Shown here: one piece after another, positions 1-7,907 of the stretch | Layout: each line of letters opens with the position of its first letter | Position numbering within the stretch: position 1 is the stretch's first letter | The notes under the pieces: generated by a model | Told to the model about the DNA's origin: nothing | Database searches by the model: none | What the model saw: the letters and a program-made list of their open reading frames with translations, nothing else | Assembly: GCA_009773515.1 (NCBI GenBank) | Contig: WSXX01000012.1 | Span: forward strand, 1 to 64,000 | Source: Bacteroidota bacterium | Lineage (GTDB): Bacteria > Bacteroidota > Bacteroidia > Bacteroidales > Lentimicrobiaceae | Direction of reading: 5' to 3' | DNA: 64,000 nt | Program-made: the position numbers and the translations under genes

Positions 1-151
1 GAACTATTTAGTCGAAGTTGTGCTCTCATTCTTTTTCACTTTATCTGCAAATCTATTTTAAATTTGCAAACATAGGAGTCGAAGTGTTTAAAGGCTTGAA
101 TTAATAGTCATAGCCGCATTATGCTCCATTTATTTTAGTTTCAATTCCGAA
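1..151. other. intergenic, degenerate repeat arm
   Basis: No gene is seen here. Bases about 75-133 (GAGTCGAAGTGTTTAAAGGC and on to CATTATGCTC) resemble the right end of the palindromic repeat at 34975-35030, so this looks like a decayed copy of the GACTCCGCTCAG repeat family. The left end of the window cuts the region. Confidence 0.4.
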
Positions 152-3106
152 TTACTTAATACTTTCCAGAAAAACCTCAACCGGATGCAATGCTTTACGC
201 CCGGTACCATCGGATATCTGATGCCGGCAACTTGTGCCCGGAGCTGCAATGGTAGTTTGCTCAGGTGTTTTTCTTACTTCAGGGAAAAGTACCAGCTCAC
301 CAACCTTCATCGAAACATCGTAGTGTTCAGCCTCATAGCCAAATGAGCCAGCCATTCCGCAGCAACCCGATTTGATTTCATCAACTTTATAATTGACCGG
401 CAGGCTTAGCATTTGCTTTGTGGATGCTGTGCCCGACAACGCTTTCTGATGGCAATGCCCGTGCAAACGAATGTTGCGTGATTCATCGGCAAAAACAGAT
501 TTATCAATGCGACCTGCATTCACTTCCTGCATAATAAAGTCATCGAATAAAATGCAGTTTTTAGAAAGACTGATTGCTTTTTCCTTTAATGAACCTCGCG
601 TCAGGTCGATGTATTCATCACGGAAAGTAAGGATAGCCGATGGTTCGATGCCAATTAGCGGAGTTTTCCCGCTGATAATTGGTTCAAGCAGGTTTATGTT
701 TTTCTCTGCCAGTTTTTTGGCTTTTCGCAACAAACCCTTACTCAGGAAAGTCCGCCCGCTTTCGTAATGCAAAGGTATTTCAACCCTGTAACCAAGTTTA
801 TTCAGCGCTTTGATGGCACTGATGCCAACTTCAACATCGTTGTAGTTTGTAAACTCATCGGCAAACAGATAGACCAACCTGCCATTTACCGGATTTTGTT
901 TGTTCCGCTTTTGCCATGCCCTTAGAGTGGTTTTGTAAAGCAGTGGAATTGAACGTTTTTGAGCAAAACCCAGCACCTTTTTCATCAATCCCGAAAAGAA
1001 AGGATTTTTCAGAAAGAAATTATAAAACGCCGGAAGCACACTTCCCAATTTATTGAAACTGGCGATGTGAGCGATCATCTTTGTGCGCAACGGCACTCCG
1101 TTGGCATCGTAATAATGTTGTAAAAATTCGGCTTTGTATTTGGCAATATCCACATTCGACGGGCATTCTGACTTGCAACCTTTGCACGACAGACAGAGAT
1201 CCATAATTTCGTAAATCTCCGGATGATCGAATGGATTTGCTTTTTTTGAGTGTGTGAGAAACTCTCTGAGTATATTTGCTCTGGCCCGGGTGGTTGTATT
1301 TTCATCGCGGGTGGCCTGATAACTCGGGCACATGGTTCCGGCAAATTCCTCCGATTTACGGCAATCACCCGATCCATTACATTGCTCCGCTGCCCTTACT
1401 ATTCCGAGGCTTTCTGAAAAGTCGAATACAGTATCAATTTCTTTGGTTATCTGTCCTGGTTCATAGCGCAGACTGCTGTTCATCCGGGGCGTATCGGTAA
1501 TCTTTCCTGGATTAAAAATACCTTCGGGATCCCATGATTTCTTTACCTCTTTAAGCAATTGATAGTTGTGCTCACCAAGCATCAAAGGAATAAATTCTCC
1601 GCGCAAACGGCCATCACCATGCTCACCACTGAGCGAACCCCGGTATTTCTTTACCAGTTTTGCTGTTTCAAGTGCCACAGTGTGAAAGAGTTCCACGTCT
1701 TTCGGGTCTTTCAGATCGAGAACTGGCCGCAGGTGTAATTCGCCGGTGGCAATATGTGCATAATACACACAATTCAGTCCCAGTCTTTCCAGCAATTCTT
1801 TAAAGTCAGCCATATAAGCAGGCAAAACCAACGGGTTAACGGCAGTATCTTCAATTACTGCCACTGGTTTTTTATCACCCGGGATGTTTGAAAGCAATCC
1901 AAGTCCGGCTTTACGCAGTGCCCAGACTTTACCGATATCACTTCCGTAAAGAACCGGGAAATGATATCCAAAACCTTCATTCCGCATATCAGCTTCAAGC
2001 TCATTGGCAAGTTTGTCAATGGCTTCGCGCGTTTCCATAGCCAATTCAACCACAAGAACAGCTGCAGGATCTCCTTTAATGAAAAAACGGTTTTTACGTT
2101 GTGAAATATTGTCTTTGGTGCGTTGAAGAATAAAATTGTCGATCAGCTCAACAGCAACCGGTTTGTGTTTCAGTGCAATCAGATTTCCTTTAAAGGCATC
2201 TTCAAGTGATGCACAGTGAATGCAGATCAGCGCCTTTTCTTTGGGTGGAAGGGGCACGAGATTGAGCTTTATTTCGGTGCTGAAAGCCAGGGTTCCTTCC
2301 GAACCAGCAAGCAATCTGCAGAAATTAAAATCAGGTTTTCCGGGAGTGAATGGTTTTGATTCAAGCAGAAGATCGAGGGCGTAACCGGTGTTCCGGCGTT
2401 CAATTTCGGGATCGGGATAATTGTTGCGGATTTCAAGCTGATTCCCGGTATTCCCTAAAATATTCTGTATGGAACGATAAATTTCGCCTTCAAGGTTTTT
2501 GAGGTTGCATTTCTGTTCAAATTCATGTGGACTCAGCATCCCGAATATTGCTTCCGAACCATCGCTCAGCAGCGCTTTTATTTCAAGGGTATGATCGCGT
2601 GTGCTGCCATAAACAAGCGAATGTGATCCGCAGGAATTATTGCCAACCATTCCACCAATCATACAACGGTTTGAAGTAGAGGTTTCCGGTCCGAAAAACA
2701 AGCCATGGGGTTCAAGCATATTGTTCAGCTCATCAAGCACAACGCCCGGCTGAACACGTATCCATCGTTCCGCAATATTCAACTCAAGAATCCGGGTCAT
2801 GTACTTCGAAACATCCACCACCAGGCCGCTTCCCACCACCTGACCGGCAAGCGAAGTGCCCGCTGTGCGAGGAATCAATGGCAGTTTCATCTTTCTGGCA
2901 AAATCAATCAGCACCTTTAAATCATCTTCGTCTTTAGGTCTGCAGACACCTGCCGGCAGTTCGCGATACGCAGATGCATCTGTAGCATACAAAAGACGCA
3001 TGCTGTCGCCGGTGTATAAATCGCCTTTGAGTCTGGCGCTGAGTTCATTCCATTTATTTATGGGGATCATACGGATGCCTTGGGATTGAGAATTGATGGT
3101 ACTCAT
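152..3106 (-). CDS. FAD/Fe-S dehydrogenase, D-2-hydroxyglutarate dehydrogenase-like
   Basis: This 984-residue flavoprotein probably oxidises a D-2-hydroxyacid and passes electrons to its own Fe-S centres. Domains in order: FAD-binding 4 (about 50-190, with a GTSLAGQVVG segment), FAD-oxidase C-terminal domain (about 250-545, SGEHGDGRLRGEF), a ferredoxin-like region with CNGSGDCRK and CLSCKGCKSECPS (about 580-660), and a C-terminal heterodisulfide-reductase-type cysteine domain (HGHCHQKAL, GCCGMAGSFGYE; about 880-940). Size and order match E. coli YdiJ-type proteins, a family that includes D-2-hydroxyglutarate and D-lactate dehydrogenases. The nearby DUF1338 gene (3312-4118), whose family makes D-2-hydroxyglutarate, favours that substrate. 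The start is uncertain: Met13 (about 3070) is possible, because the first codons overlap a transposase remnant. Confidence 0.85.
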   Translation of the reverse strand: MSTINSQSQGIRMIPINKWNELSARLKGDLYTGDSMRLLYATDASAYRELPAGVCRPKDEDDLKVLIDFARKMKLPLIPRTAGTSLAGQVVGSGLVVDVSKYMTRILELNIAERWIRVQPGVVLDELNNMLEPHGLFFGPETSTSNRCMIGGMVGNNSCGSHSLVYGSTRDHTLEIKALLSDGSEAIFGMLSPHEFEQKCNLKNLEGEIYRSIQNILGNTGNQLEIRNNYPDPEIERRNTGYALDLLLESKPFTPGKPDFNFCRLLAGSEGTLAFSTEIKLNLVPLPPKEKALICIHCASLEDAFKGNLIALKHKPVAVELIDNFILQRTKDNISQRKNRFFIKGDPAAVLVVELAMETREAIDKLANELEADMRNEGFGYHFPVLYGSDIGKVWALRKAGLGLLSNIPGDKKPVAVIEDTAVNPLVLPAYMADFKELLERLGLNCVYYAHIATGELHLRPVLDLKDPKDVELFHTVALETAKLVKKYRGSLSGEHGDGRLRGEFIPLMLGEHNYQLLKEVKKSWDPEGIFNPGKITDTPRMNSSLRYEPGQITKEIDTVFDFSESLGIVRAAEQCNGSGDCRKSEEFAGTMCPSYQATRDENTTTRARANILREFLTHSKKANPFDHPEIYEIMDLCLSCKGCKSECPSNVDIAKYKAEFLQHYYDANGVPLRTKMIAHIASFNKLGSVLPAFYNFFLKNPFFSGLMKKVLGFAQKRSIPLLYKTTLRAWQKRNKQNPVNGRLVYLFADEFTNYNDVEVGISAIKALNKLGYRVEIPLHYESGRTFLSKGLLRKAKKLAEKNINLLEPIISGKTPLIGIEPSAILTFRDEYIDLTRGSLKEKAISLSKNCILFDDFIMQEVNAGRIDKSVFADESRNIRLHGHCHQKALSGTASTKQMLSLPVNYKVDEIKSGCCGMAGSFGYEAEHYDVSMKVGELVLFPEVRKTPEQTTIAAPGTSCRHQISDGTGRKALHPVEVFLESIK

Positions 3107-3296
3107 TCATGTATGCCTGAAATTCCTCTTCAAAAGTATGAATTTTATGGTGTTCTGCCTGATTTAAAATGTAGGTGCAAACCTTATCGACATCTGACTT
3201 TGAGACTGAGAATGCTGAGCAACTTTGTTGCCAGGCGAAAAAATGAGAATTAAAAAATCCCGGCATCTCTACCAGGATTTTATGTTTCATCCACAT
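3054..3296 (-). pseudogene. C-terminal remnant of a Y1 (IS200-like/RAYT) transposase
   Basis: The 80-residue frame contains HFFAWQQSCSAFSVSKSDVD followed by YILNQAEHHKIHTFEEEFQ, the typical C-terminal end of IS200-like Y1 transposases (compare the family pattern W-Q-x-G-Y-x-A-F-S-V-S then YI-x-NQ-x-x-HH-x-x-x-TF-x-x-E). The HUH histidines and catalytic tyrosine region are absent, so it cannot be active. It runs 53 bases into the start of the downstream dehydrogenase, whose first codons may have been picked up from it. It is unlike the intact transposase at 24505-25074, so it came from a separate element. Confidence 0.7.
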
Positions 3297-3311
3297 TTCC
3301 AGAGTGCCTGA

Positions 3312-4118
3312 TTATTTCTTGTAAAAATCAGTACTCTCAAAAATCTTATCCGCCGATTTAGCGATAAAACCAGAGTACAGCTTCCCATCGGCATCCGGAT
3401 AACGTTTTGCAAACTCATAATAACATGACGGAATTTCAAAGGTTCCCTCTTTAAACTTCACCGGAAGTATGCCAGCCATAATACTTGATTGCTCAAGAAG
3501 TTCTTCAGGGGTTCCCTTAACTTCGCCGCCCGATGAGTTGATGGTAAATCCGCTGTCTTTCAGGAATTGATTCACTTTTTGAATGGTTTCATACTTTTTC
3601 AGTCCATTGATGGCCACGGTAAAATGGTTGGCTCTGAAACCATAAACATAAACCCAGGCTGCATATTCTGATTCTTTGCGTAGGGTTTCATAAACCTCAT
3701 AGGAGGGAGTTCCCCATAAATTACCGGCATAAATAAGATCGCTTTTTCCTGTCATTCCCGACGGGATTGCATCAATAATCCCTTTTATGGTTTCCTGAAG
3801 GAAAGGCGAAAACTCTTCAACGCGCAATTCACTGATAAAAACCCGTGGTGCATCTTTAAATGTTTTGTGCTCAAAGTGTTTGGCATTCAGCTTCTTCTGC
3901 TCAAAATTATATGAACCTTTATATTCATAACCTACTTTAAGAAACTCCTGTGAAAGCACTTCAACATCAATCCGTGGATCGTTAAATGTGCGGAATGCAA
4001 TGTGATCGTTGTAAACGGTTTCACCTTCAGAAGTGAATAAATCATAAACCCGCTTTGCTGCAGGATTCTGTGAAATGTAATCGGCCCAAAGCCTGTCAAA
4101 TACCTGTTGTGCTTCCAT
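3312..4118 (-). CDS. DUF1338 protein, 2-oxoadipate dioxygenase/decarboxylase (HglS)-like
   Basis: A 268-residue cytoplasmic protein of the DUF1338 family. Characterised members (HglS of Pseudomonas putida, plant FLO7) are iron enzymes that convert 2-oxoadipate to D-2-hydroxyglutarate with O2. Visible family residues are His39 and Arg43 in DHIAFRTF, His165 in RANHFTVAIN and Glu235 in CYYEFAKRY, which match the His/His/Glu metal site and substrate arginine described for HglS. The protein is clearly shorter than HglS, so substrate identity is inferred. It lies 205 bp upstream of the D-2-hydroxyglutarate dehydrogenase-like gene on the same strand, with only a transposase remnant between them, which fits consecutive steps of lysine/2-aminoadipate breakdown. 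Confidence 0.8.
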   Translation of the reverse strand: MEAQQVFDRLWADYISQNPAAKRVYDLFTSEGETVYNDHIAFRTFNDPRIDVEVLSQEFLKVGYEYKGSYNFEQKKLNAKHFEHKTFKDAPRVFISELRVEEFSPFLQETIKGIIDAIPSGMTGKSDLIYAGNLWGTPSYEVYETLRKESEYAAWVYVYGFRANHFTVAINGLKKYETIQKVNQFLKDSGFTINSSGGEVKGTPEELLEQSSIMAGILPVKFKEGTFEIPSCYYEFAKRYPDADGKLYSGFIAKSADKIFESTDFYKK

Positions 4119-4196
4119 TTAATTTGGTTGGTTTTTTATGTTAAGCCTGTGTTAAACAAACTGTGCTGCCTAATGTTCAGCAAACGATTGCAGCTT

Positions 4197-5177
4197 TCAG
4201 AAAAGTGTAATGAGTAGTTCTTCCTGACTTACATTCAAGAAATATTCCCTGATCCGGAAGCCATTGAGAACTTCACGCATAGCCTCCTCATTATGAGCTG
4301 TGCCGGCAAGCGCAGATTCAATTTCAGCAGGATCGAGTTTGTTGAAATAGTCACCGTAGAATTTTGCTTCTTTAATAATGCCATTTTCAACTTCCATTGT
4401 CACTTCAAGCTTTCCGCCATTGGTTTTTATGGTTTTCCTGAAGTTGTATTTTGGAGAATATCCATAATTCCATTCCCATGAAATATACTTTTCGTCGCGG
4501 AGTTTTGAAATGGCTTCAACATCTTCAGGCGTAAAACTGTAAAGTTCAGCTCCGGGGGTGCTTTCCATTATATGTTCAAGAATCAGATCTCTGAATTCCA
4601 GCACGGTGTATGGCTTTTTCAGGTGTTCGCTGATGTTGGTTACCCGGCTTCGCACAGATTTGACTGCTTTATCCTGAAACTTATCGGGATCAACTTTCAA
4701 CGCACTTGACAAATCAGCCATTTGCGATGAAAAGAGCAGTGTGCCATGGTGAAGCACACGATTCTTGAAAACATGCTCAGCATTTCCCGAAAATTTTTTG
4801 CCTTCAATTGTGAGGTCATTGCGGCCTTCAAACTTTGCTTCAATATCAAGCTTTTGAAGAACCTCAAGTATGGGAAGCGTGAATTTTCGGAAATCAACCA
4901 ATTGATGGTTTTCGCCCGAAGCTATGAATGTGAAATTAAGATTCCCCAGGTCATGAAAAACTGCACCACCTCCTGAAAGCCGCCGCACCACTTTGATCTG
5001 ATTCTCTTTTACGTAATCAGCATTTATTTCTGCAAGCGTATTCTGGTGCTTTCCAACGATGATTGAGGGTTCGTTGCGCCAGAGCATAAAGCAATCGCGC
5101 TCAAAATGTTTGAGCACATATTCCTCTGCTGCAAGGTTAAAGTAAGGGTCAGTTTCCTGTCGGATAATACAAAGCAT
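4197..5177 (-). CDS. lplA: lipoate-protein ligase
   Basis: Attaches lipoate, through lipoyl-AMP, to the lysine of 2-oxoacid dehydrogenase E2 subunits and the glycine-cleavage H protein. The N-terminal domain carries RRLSGGGAVFHDLGNLNF (the RRxSGGGAVFHD lipoate/ATP-binding motif) and KKFSGNAEH with the conserved lysine; the C-terminal accessory domain (about 240-326) contains the W-x-x-NYGYSPKYNF segment. I chose the Met at 5177 (MLCIIRQ): the open frame extends 16 codons further, but those residues do not resemble the family and MLCIIR is its usual beginning. It is on the same strand as the HglS-like gene downstream, 78 bp away. No regulatory site is evident. Confidence 0.88.
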   Translation of the reverse strand: MLCIIRQETDPYFNLAAEEYVLKHFERDCFMLWRNEPSIIVGKHQNTLAEINADYVKENQIKVVRRLSGGGAVFHDLGNLNFTFIASGENHQLVDFRKFTLPILEVLQKLDIEAKFEGRNDLTIEGKKFSGNAEHVFKNRVLHHGTLLFSSQMADLSSALKVDPDKFQDKAVKSVRSRVTNISEHLKKPYTVLEFRDLILEHIMESTPGAELYSFTPEDVEAISKLRDEKYISWEWNYGYSPKYNFRKTIKTNGGKLEVTMEVENGIIKEAKFYGDYFNKLDPAEIESALAGTAHNEEAMREVLNGFRIREYFLNVSQEELLITLF

Positions 5178-5343
5178 AAATTCAGATTTTGGGTTGCAAA
5201 AATAGAGTTTTGATTCTGATAACAAACCGGGATAATAAAGGTTTGTATAAAATCCTTTGAAAGCTTGATGACGCTGACTTTATGAAATCGGCAAGGATAA
5301 CCGATTATGTTACGAATTGACTATTCAGAAAAAACTCTCCGCT

Positions 5344-5394
5344 AAGCGGCATTTAGCTTCGTTGAGCTCCCTTCGGTCGGTTGCAATGCCGCTT
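5344..5394. repeat. hairpin with AAGCGGCATT arms
   Basis: AAGCGGCATT (5344-5353) and AATGCCGCTT (5385-5394) form a perfect 10-bp stem around a 31-base loop. It lies between lplA and nrfA. It has no T-tract like a terminator and its function is unknown. Confidence 0.5.
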
Positions 5395-5450
5395 TGAAAA
5401 TCATTGAATTTGCAATTCAATAAAAATTTGCTCCGAATCCAATCATAAAT

Positions 5451-5485
5451 AAAAAAACCTCCCCGAAAGAATCTGGGAGATTTTT
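5451..5485 (-). terminator. rho-independent terminator of nrfHA
   Basis: On the minus strand AAAAATCTCCC pairs with GGGAGGTTTTT (one G-T wobble) around a short loop and ends in a run of T. It lies about 170 bases past the nrfA stop, in the right orientation to end the nrfHA transcript. Confidence 0.65.
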
Positions 5486-5506
5486 AAGTGGAGACTGAAT
5501 CAAAAA

Positions 5507-5612
5507 CACTTCGACTCCGCTCAGTGTGACATTCGTCTTAAGTCTATATTGATACTCTTTAAATTACACGTTATCAACCATATACGATGTCATCCTGAGC
5601 GGAGTCGAAGGA
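5507..5612. repeat. GACTCCGCTCAG palindromic repeat, copy A
   Basis: The left arm CACTTCGACTCCGCTCAGTG and right arm CCTGAGCGGAGTCGAAGG are inverted repeats of about 20 bp. The core includes CATTCGT and ACACGTTATCAACC. The same arms and core occur at 22943-23073 and, inverted, at 34882-34988. It falls between nrfA and its terminator, so it would be transcribed as a long hairpin in the mRNA 3' end. Confidence 0.85.
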
Positions 5613-5658
5613 CTTTTAATCACTTTTTTAAACTTTACAAAACTGCACAAAATCAGAA

Positions 5659-7131
5659 TCACTGATTCATTTTTGATTCTCTTTCCGCTGCTTTCGCGAT
5701 CCACTCAGGAACAACGGTGGTCATAAATTCGCTTTTCTTTTTCATTAAAGCAGGCATTTCCAGACCAATATACTCCTGTGCTTTATCTTTGGTAGATATA
5801 TCGGGAAGTTCAATCGGGGTTTTAATGCCTTTTCCTGCAAAGAAAGCTGTCAAAAGTATTCTTGCATCCTGCGCTTTATGAATTGAAGTTCCGAGAATTC
5901 TCAGTGCTTCAGCCGGTGAGTGGAAACCAACGCCATTTGCAGCAGCCACATAATCCCAGCGCCATTGTGCATGACGGATAAGTTGAAGAATCGGTTTCAT
6001 TTCTTCTTCGGTTGCGCCGTTATCCCAGGCAGTTTTGGCTTCGATATGAACACGGGCGAGGTTAATTTCAACGATGCGCCTCAGTTCTTCTACCTTATGT
6101 TGGCGATCATAAACGTTTGCCATCAGTTTTGCTTCGCTTTCGCGATGACATACCTGACACGATCCTGAAATATTTGCCAGCGGGCTCTGAATTTTATGAT
6201 CGGTAAATTTCATTCCACCATCGCGTTTGTATGGCATATGGCAATCGGCACAGGCAACGCCACGATCGGCATGAACACCGGTCATGTAAAGTTCATAATC
6301 AGGATGCTGCGCTTTTAGCATGGGCGTTCTGCTAAGTTTATGCACCCAGTCAACATGCTGAACTTCATCGTAATAAGCTTCCATGTCTTCAGCATTAAAC
6401 CCTTTATCCCAGGGGAAAGTAAGGTATTTGCCATCGCCTTTAAAGTAATACTCAACATGGCACTGCGCACATACAAGAGATCTCATTTCCTGATGGGTAG
6501 CCTGGTTTATGTCTTTTCCCTGGCGTTCGAAAGCTTCAGCCAGTGCAGGACGGGTTATTCTCAGATTCATGGTTTTTGGATCGTGACAATCCTGACATCC
6601 GATGTTGTTTACCACTTCATGGCCGAGTTCAGCCCAGGTTGCCTTATAATAATTTTCAACGCCCATTTCATTCATAAGACGTGGCACATCTGTGCTTTTG
6701 CAGGTCCAGCAGGTAGCAGGCTGCGGCACATCGGTGCGGAGTGTTTCGCGGATATCCTTTACAGCGTAGTAGTGGCCACGACCTTGATTATAATCGCGCG
6801 AAAATGCATATCCGGCCCACATTACAACCAATTCAGGGTATTTCTCAAGATAATCAATCATGGCTGAACCTCCATGAGCACTCTGAAAACTTGTGTCTAA
6901 GGTCCCAAGATAGGTTTCATATTGCCGTGGAAAATTCTCTCCCCACACTTCATTACGGGGCTCCCATTCGGGAATTTCTTTTGCCATCTGAAAATATAAT
7001 TTGGCTTCGCTTCTGCGCTCAATTACTGAAGAAGCCAGCAAACCCAAAACGAATACTACAACTACTGTTGCAATGAACAATAACCAGTTTACCCAGGGTT
7101 TGCGATTTGATGTGTTTGTGTTTGTTTCCAT
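5659..7131 (-). CDS. nrfA: ammonia-forming cytochrome c nitrite reductase NrfA
   Basis: A 490-residue pentahaem cytochrome c that reduces nitrite to ammonium with six electrons in the periplasm, using electrons from NrfH. The diagnostic active-site haem motif CWTCK (141-145, lysine instead of histidine as ligand) is present, followed by four CxxCH motifs: CQDCH (179), CAQCH (221), CADCH (294) and CQVCH (325). CAQCHVEYYF contains the active-site tyrosine region and GVHADRGVACADCH a conserved histidine. Residues 14-34 form an uncleaved membrane anchor or signal segment. It is downstream of nrfH with a 16-bp gap, the usual nrfHA order. NrfA can also reduce nitric oxide and hydroxylamine, which ties it to Hcp further along. 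Confidence 0.97.
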   Translation of the reverse strand: METNTNTSNRKPWVNWLLFIATVVVVFVLGLLASSVIERRSEAKLYFQMAKEIPEWEPRNEVWGENFPRQYETYLGTLDTSFQSAHGGSAMIDYLEKYPELVVMWAGYAFSRDYNQGRGHYYAVKDIRETLRTDVPQPATCWTCKSTDVPRLMNEMGVENYYKATWAELGHEVVNNIGCQDCHDPKTMNLRITRPALAEAFERQGKDINQATHQEMRSLVCAQCHVEYYFKGDGKYLTFPWDKGFNAEDMEAYYDEVQHVDWVHKLSRTPMLKAQHPDYELYMTGVHADRGVACADCHMPYKRDGGMKFTDHKIQSPLANISGSCQVCHRESEAKLMANVYDRQHKVEELRRIVEINLARVHIEAKTAWDNGATEEEMKPILQLIRHAQWRWDYVAAANGVGFHSPAEALRILGTSIHKAQDARILLTAFFAGKGIKTPIELPDISTKDKAQEYIGLEMPALMKKKSEFMTTVVPEWIAKAAERESKMNQ

Positions 7132-7147
7132 ATGCTGTGTGTTTCTG

Positions 7148-7735
7148 TTATTTTTTTTCGTTCATAAACTTTTTAATCCAATCAGGTGTGGCCGAATTAA
7201 GCTGTGGTACCAGTGAATGAGGAAATGATGCAAGACTGCGCACAGTTCCGTGAGGAGTTTCGCGGTGGCAGTCCCAGCAACGAAAACCTTCGCCGGTTTT
7301 ATGGTTTTCGCCGGTAACCTCAACAATACTTACCATACCTACCAAGTCCTGATGGCAGCGAATGCAATTTTCCTGAACCACATTTATACCGGCCTGTTTT
7401 ATCCTTATTACCTGTGGTTCGGCTCTGGCTGTAAAGATGGTGGCATGCCGCATTCCGTCCATTGCTTTAAAGTAATAAGTGCGGAAAAAATTATCCTGTG
7501 GCACATGGCAGTCGTTGCAGGTGGCAACTTCACGGTGACTGCTGTGATTCCACGATGCATATTGCGAATTCATTACATGGCAATTGATGCAGGTCTCCGG
7601 ATCATCAGAAAGATAAGAGTGGGCATTTGAAGCGCGGAACAACAATAGAACTATTCCTGTCATAACCCCAAGAATTATTACCACCGGTAATTGCCATCGC
7701 GCAGGCGGAATCAGCTTTTTGATAATTCTTTTCAT
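7148..7735 (-). CDS. nrfH: NrfH, tetrahaem quinol dehydrogenase for nitrite reductase
   Basis: A membrane-anchored NapC/NirT-family cytochrome that oxidises menaquinol and feeds electrons to NrfA. It has one N-terminal transmembrane helix (about 15-34) and four CxxCH haem motifs: CINCH (49-53), CNDCH, CIRCH and CWDCH. The length of 195 residues is normal or slightly long for NrfH. It is the first gene of the nrfHA operon; a promoter-like sequence lies 64-94 bp upstream of the start (7799-7829). Confidence 0.95.
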   Translation of the reverse strand: MKRIIKKLIPPARWQLPVVIILGVMTGIVLLLFRASNAHSYLSDDPETCINCHVMNSQYASWNHSSHREVATCNDCHVPQDNFFRTYYFKAMDGMRHATIFTARAEPQVIRIKQAGINVVQENCIRCHQDLVGMVSIVEVTGENHKTGEGFRCWDCHRETPHGTVRSLASFPHSLVPQLNSATPDWIKKFMNEKK

Positions 7736-7798
7736 AGGTCTTAAAATATGTGAATACTATTAAAGCAGTAAACAAGTACTTGATTGTCGATAATAGAA

Positions 7799-7829
7799 CA
7801 AAAATACAAAGATTTCTTAATCTGTCAAA
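7799..7829 (-). promoter_or_regulatory. nrfHA promoter with a palindrome in its spacer
   Basis: On the minus strand TTTG (7826-7829) and TATTTTTG (7799-7806) are separated by 19 bases, an exact fit to the Bacteroidota consensus TTTG-N19-21-TAnnTTTG. The spacer holds a 14-bp inverted repeat, AGATT-N4-AATCT (7810-7823), a plausible operator position. The promoter assignment follows from the consensus; the operator is an inference. Confidence 0.6.
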
Positions 7830-7907
7830 AAAAAGTAAGGATTTAAGTAAATTAGAATGGTTCTGAATAAAGTGAATTGTATTAAGCAGATAGGCTGTAA
7901 ATCAACA

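Larger units (their letters stand above)
5178..5658. other. gene-free spacer with hairpins and a palindromic repeat
   Basis: This 480-bp gap between lplA and nrfA holds three structures: a 10-bp-stem hairpin at 5344-5394, a terminator at 5451-5485 and one copy of the GACTCCGCTCAG repeat at 5507-5612 (each listed separately). No coding potential was seen in the rest. Confidence 0.6.

Noticed and set aside
6340-6867. Plus-strand 175-codon frame
   Set aside because: It lies entirely antisense to nrfA, whose five haem motifs are unmistakable.
7250-7630. Plus-strand 126-codon frame
   Set aside because: It is antisense to nrfH and carries no family motif.
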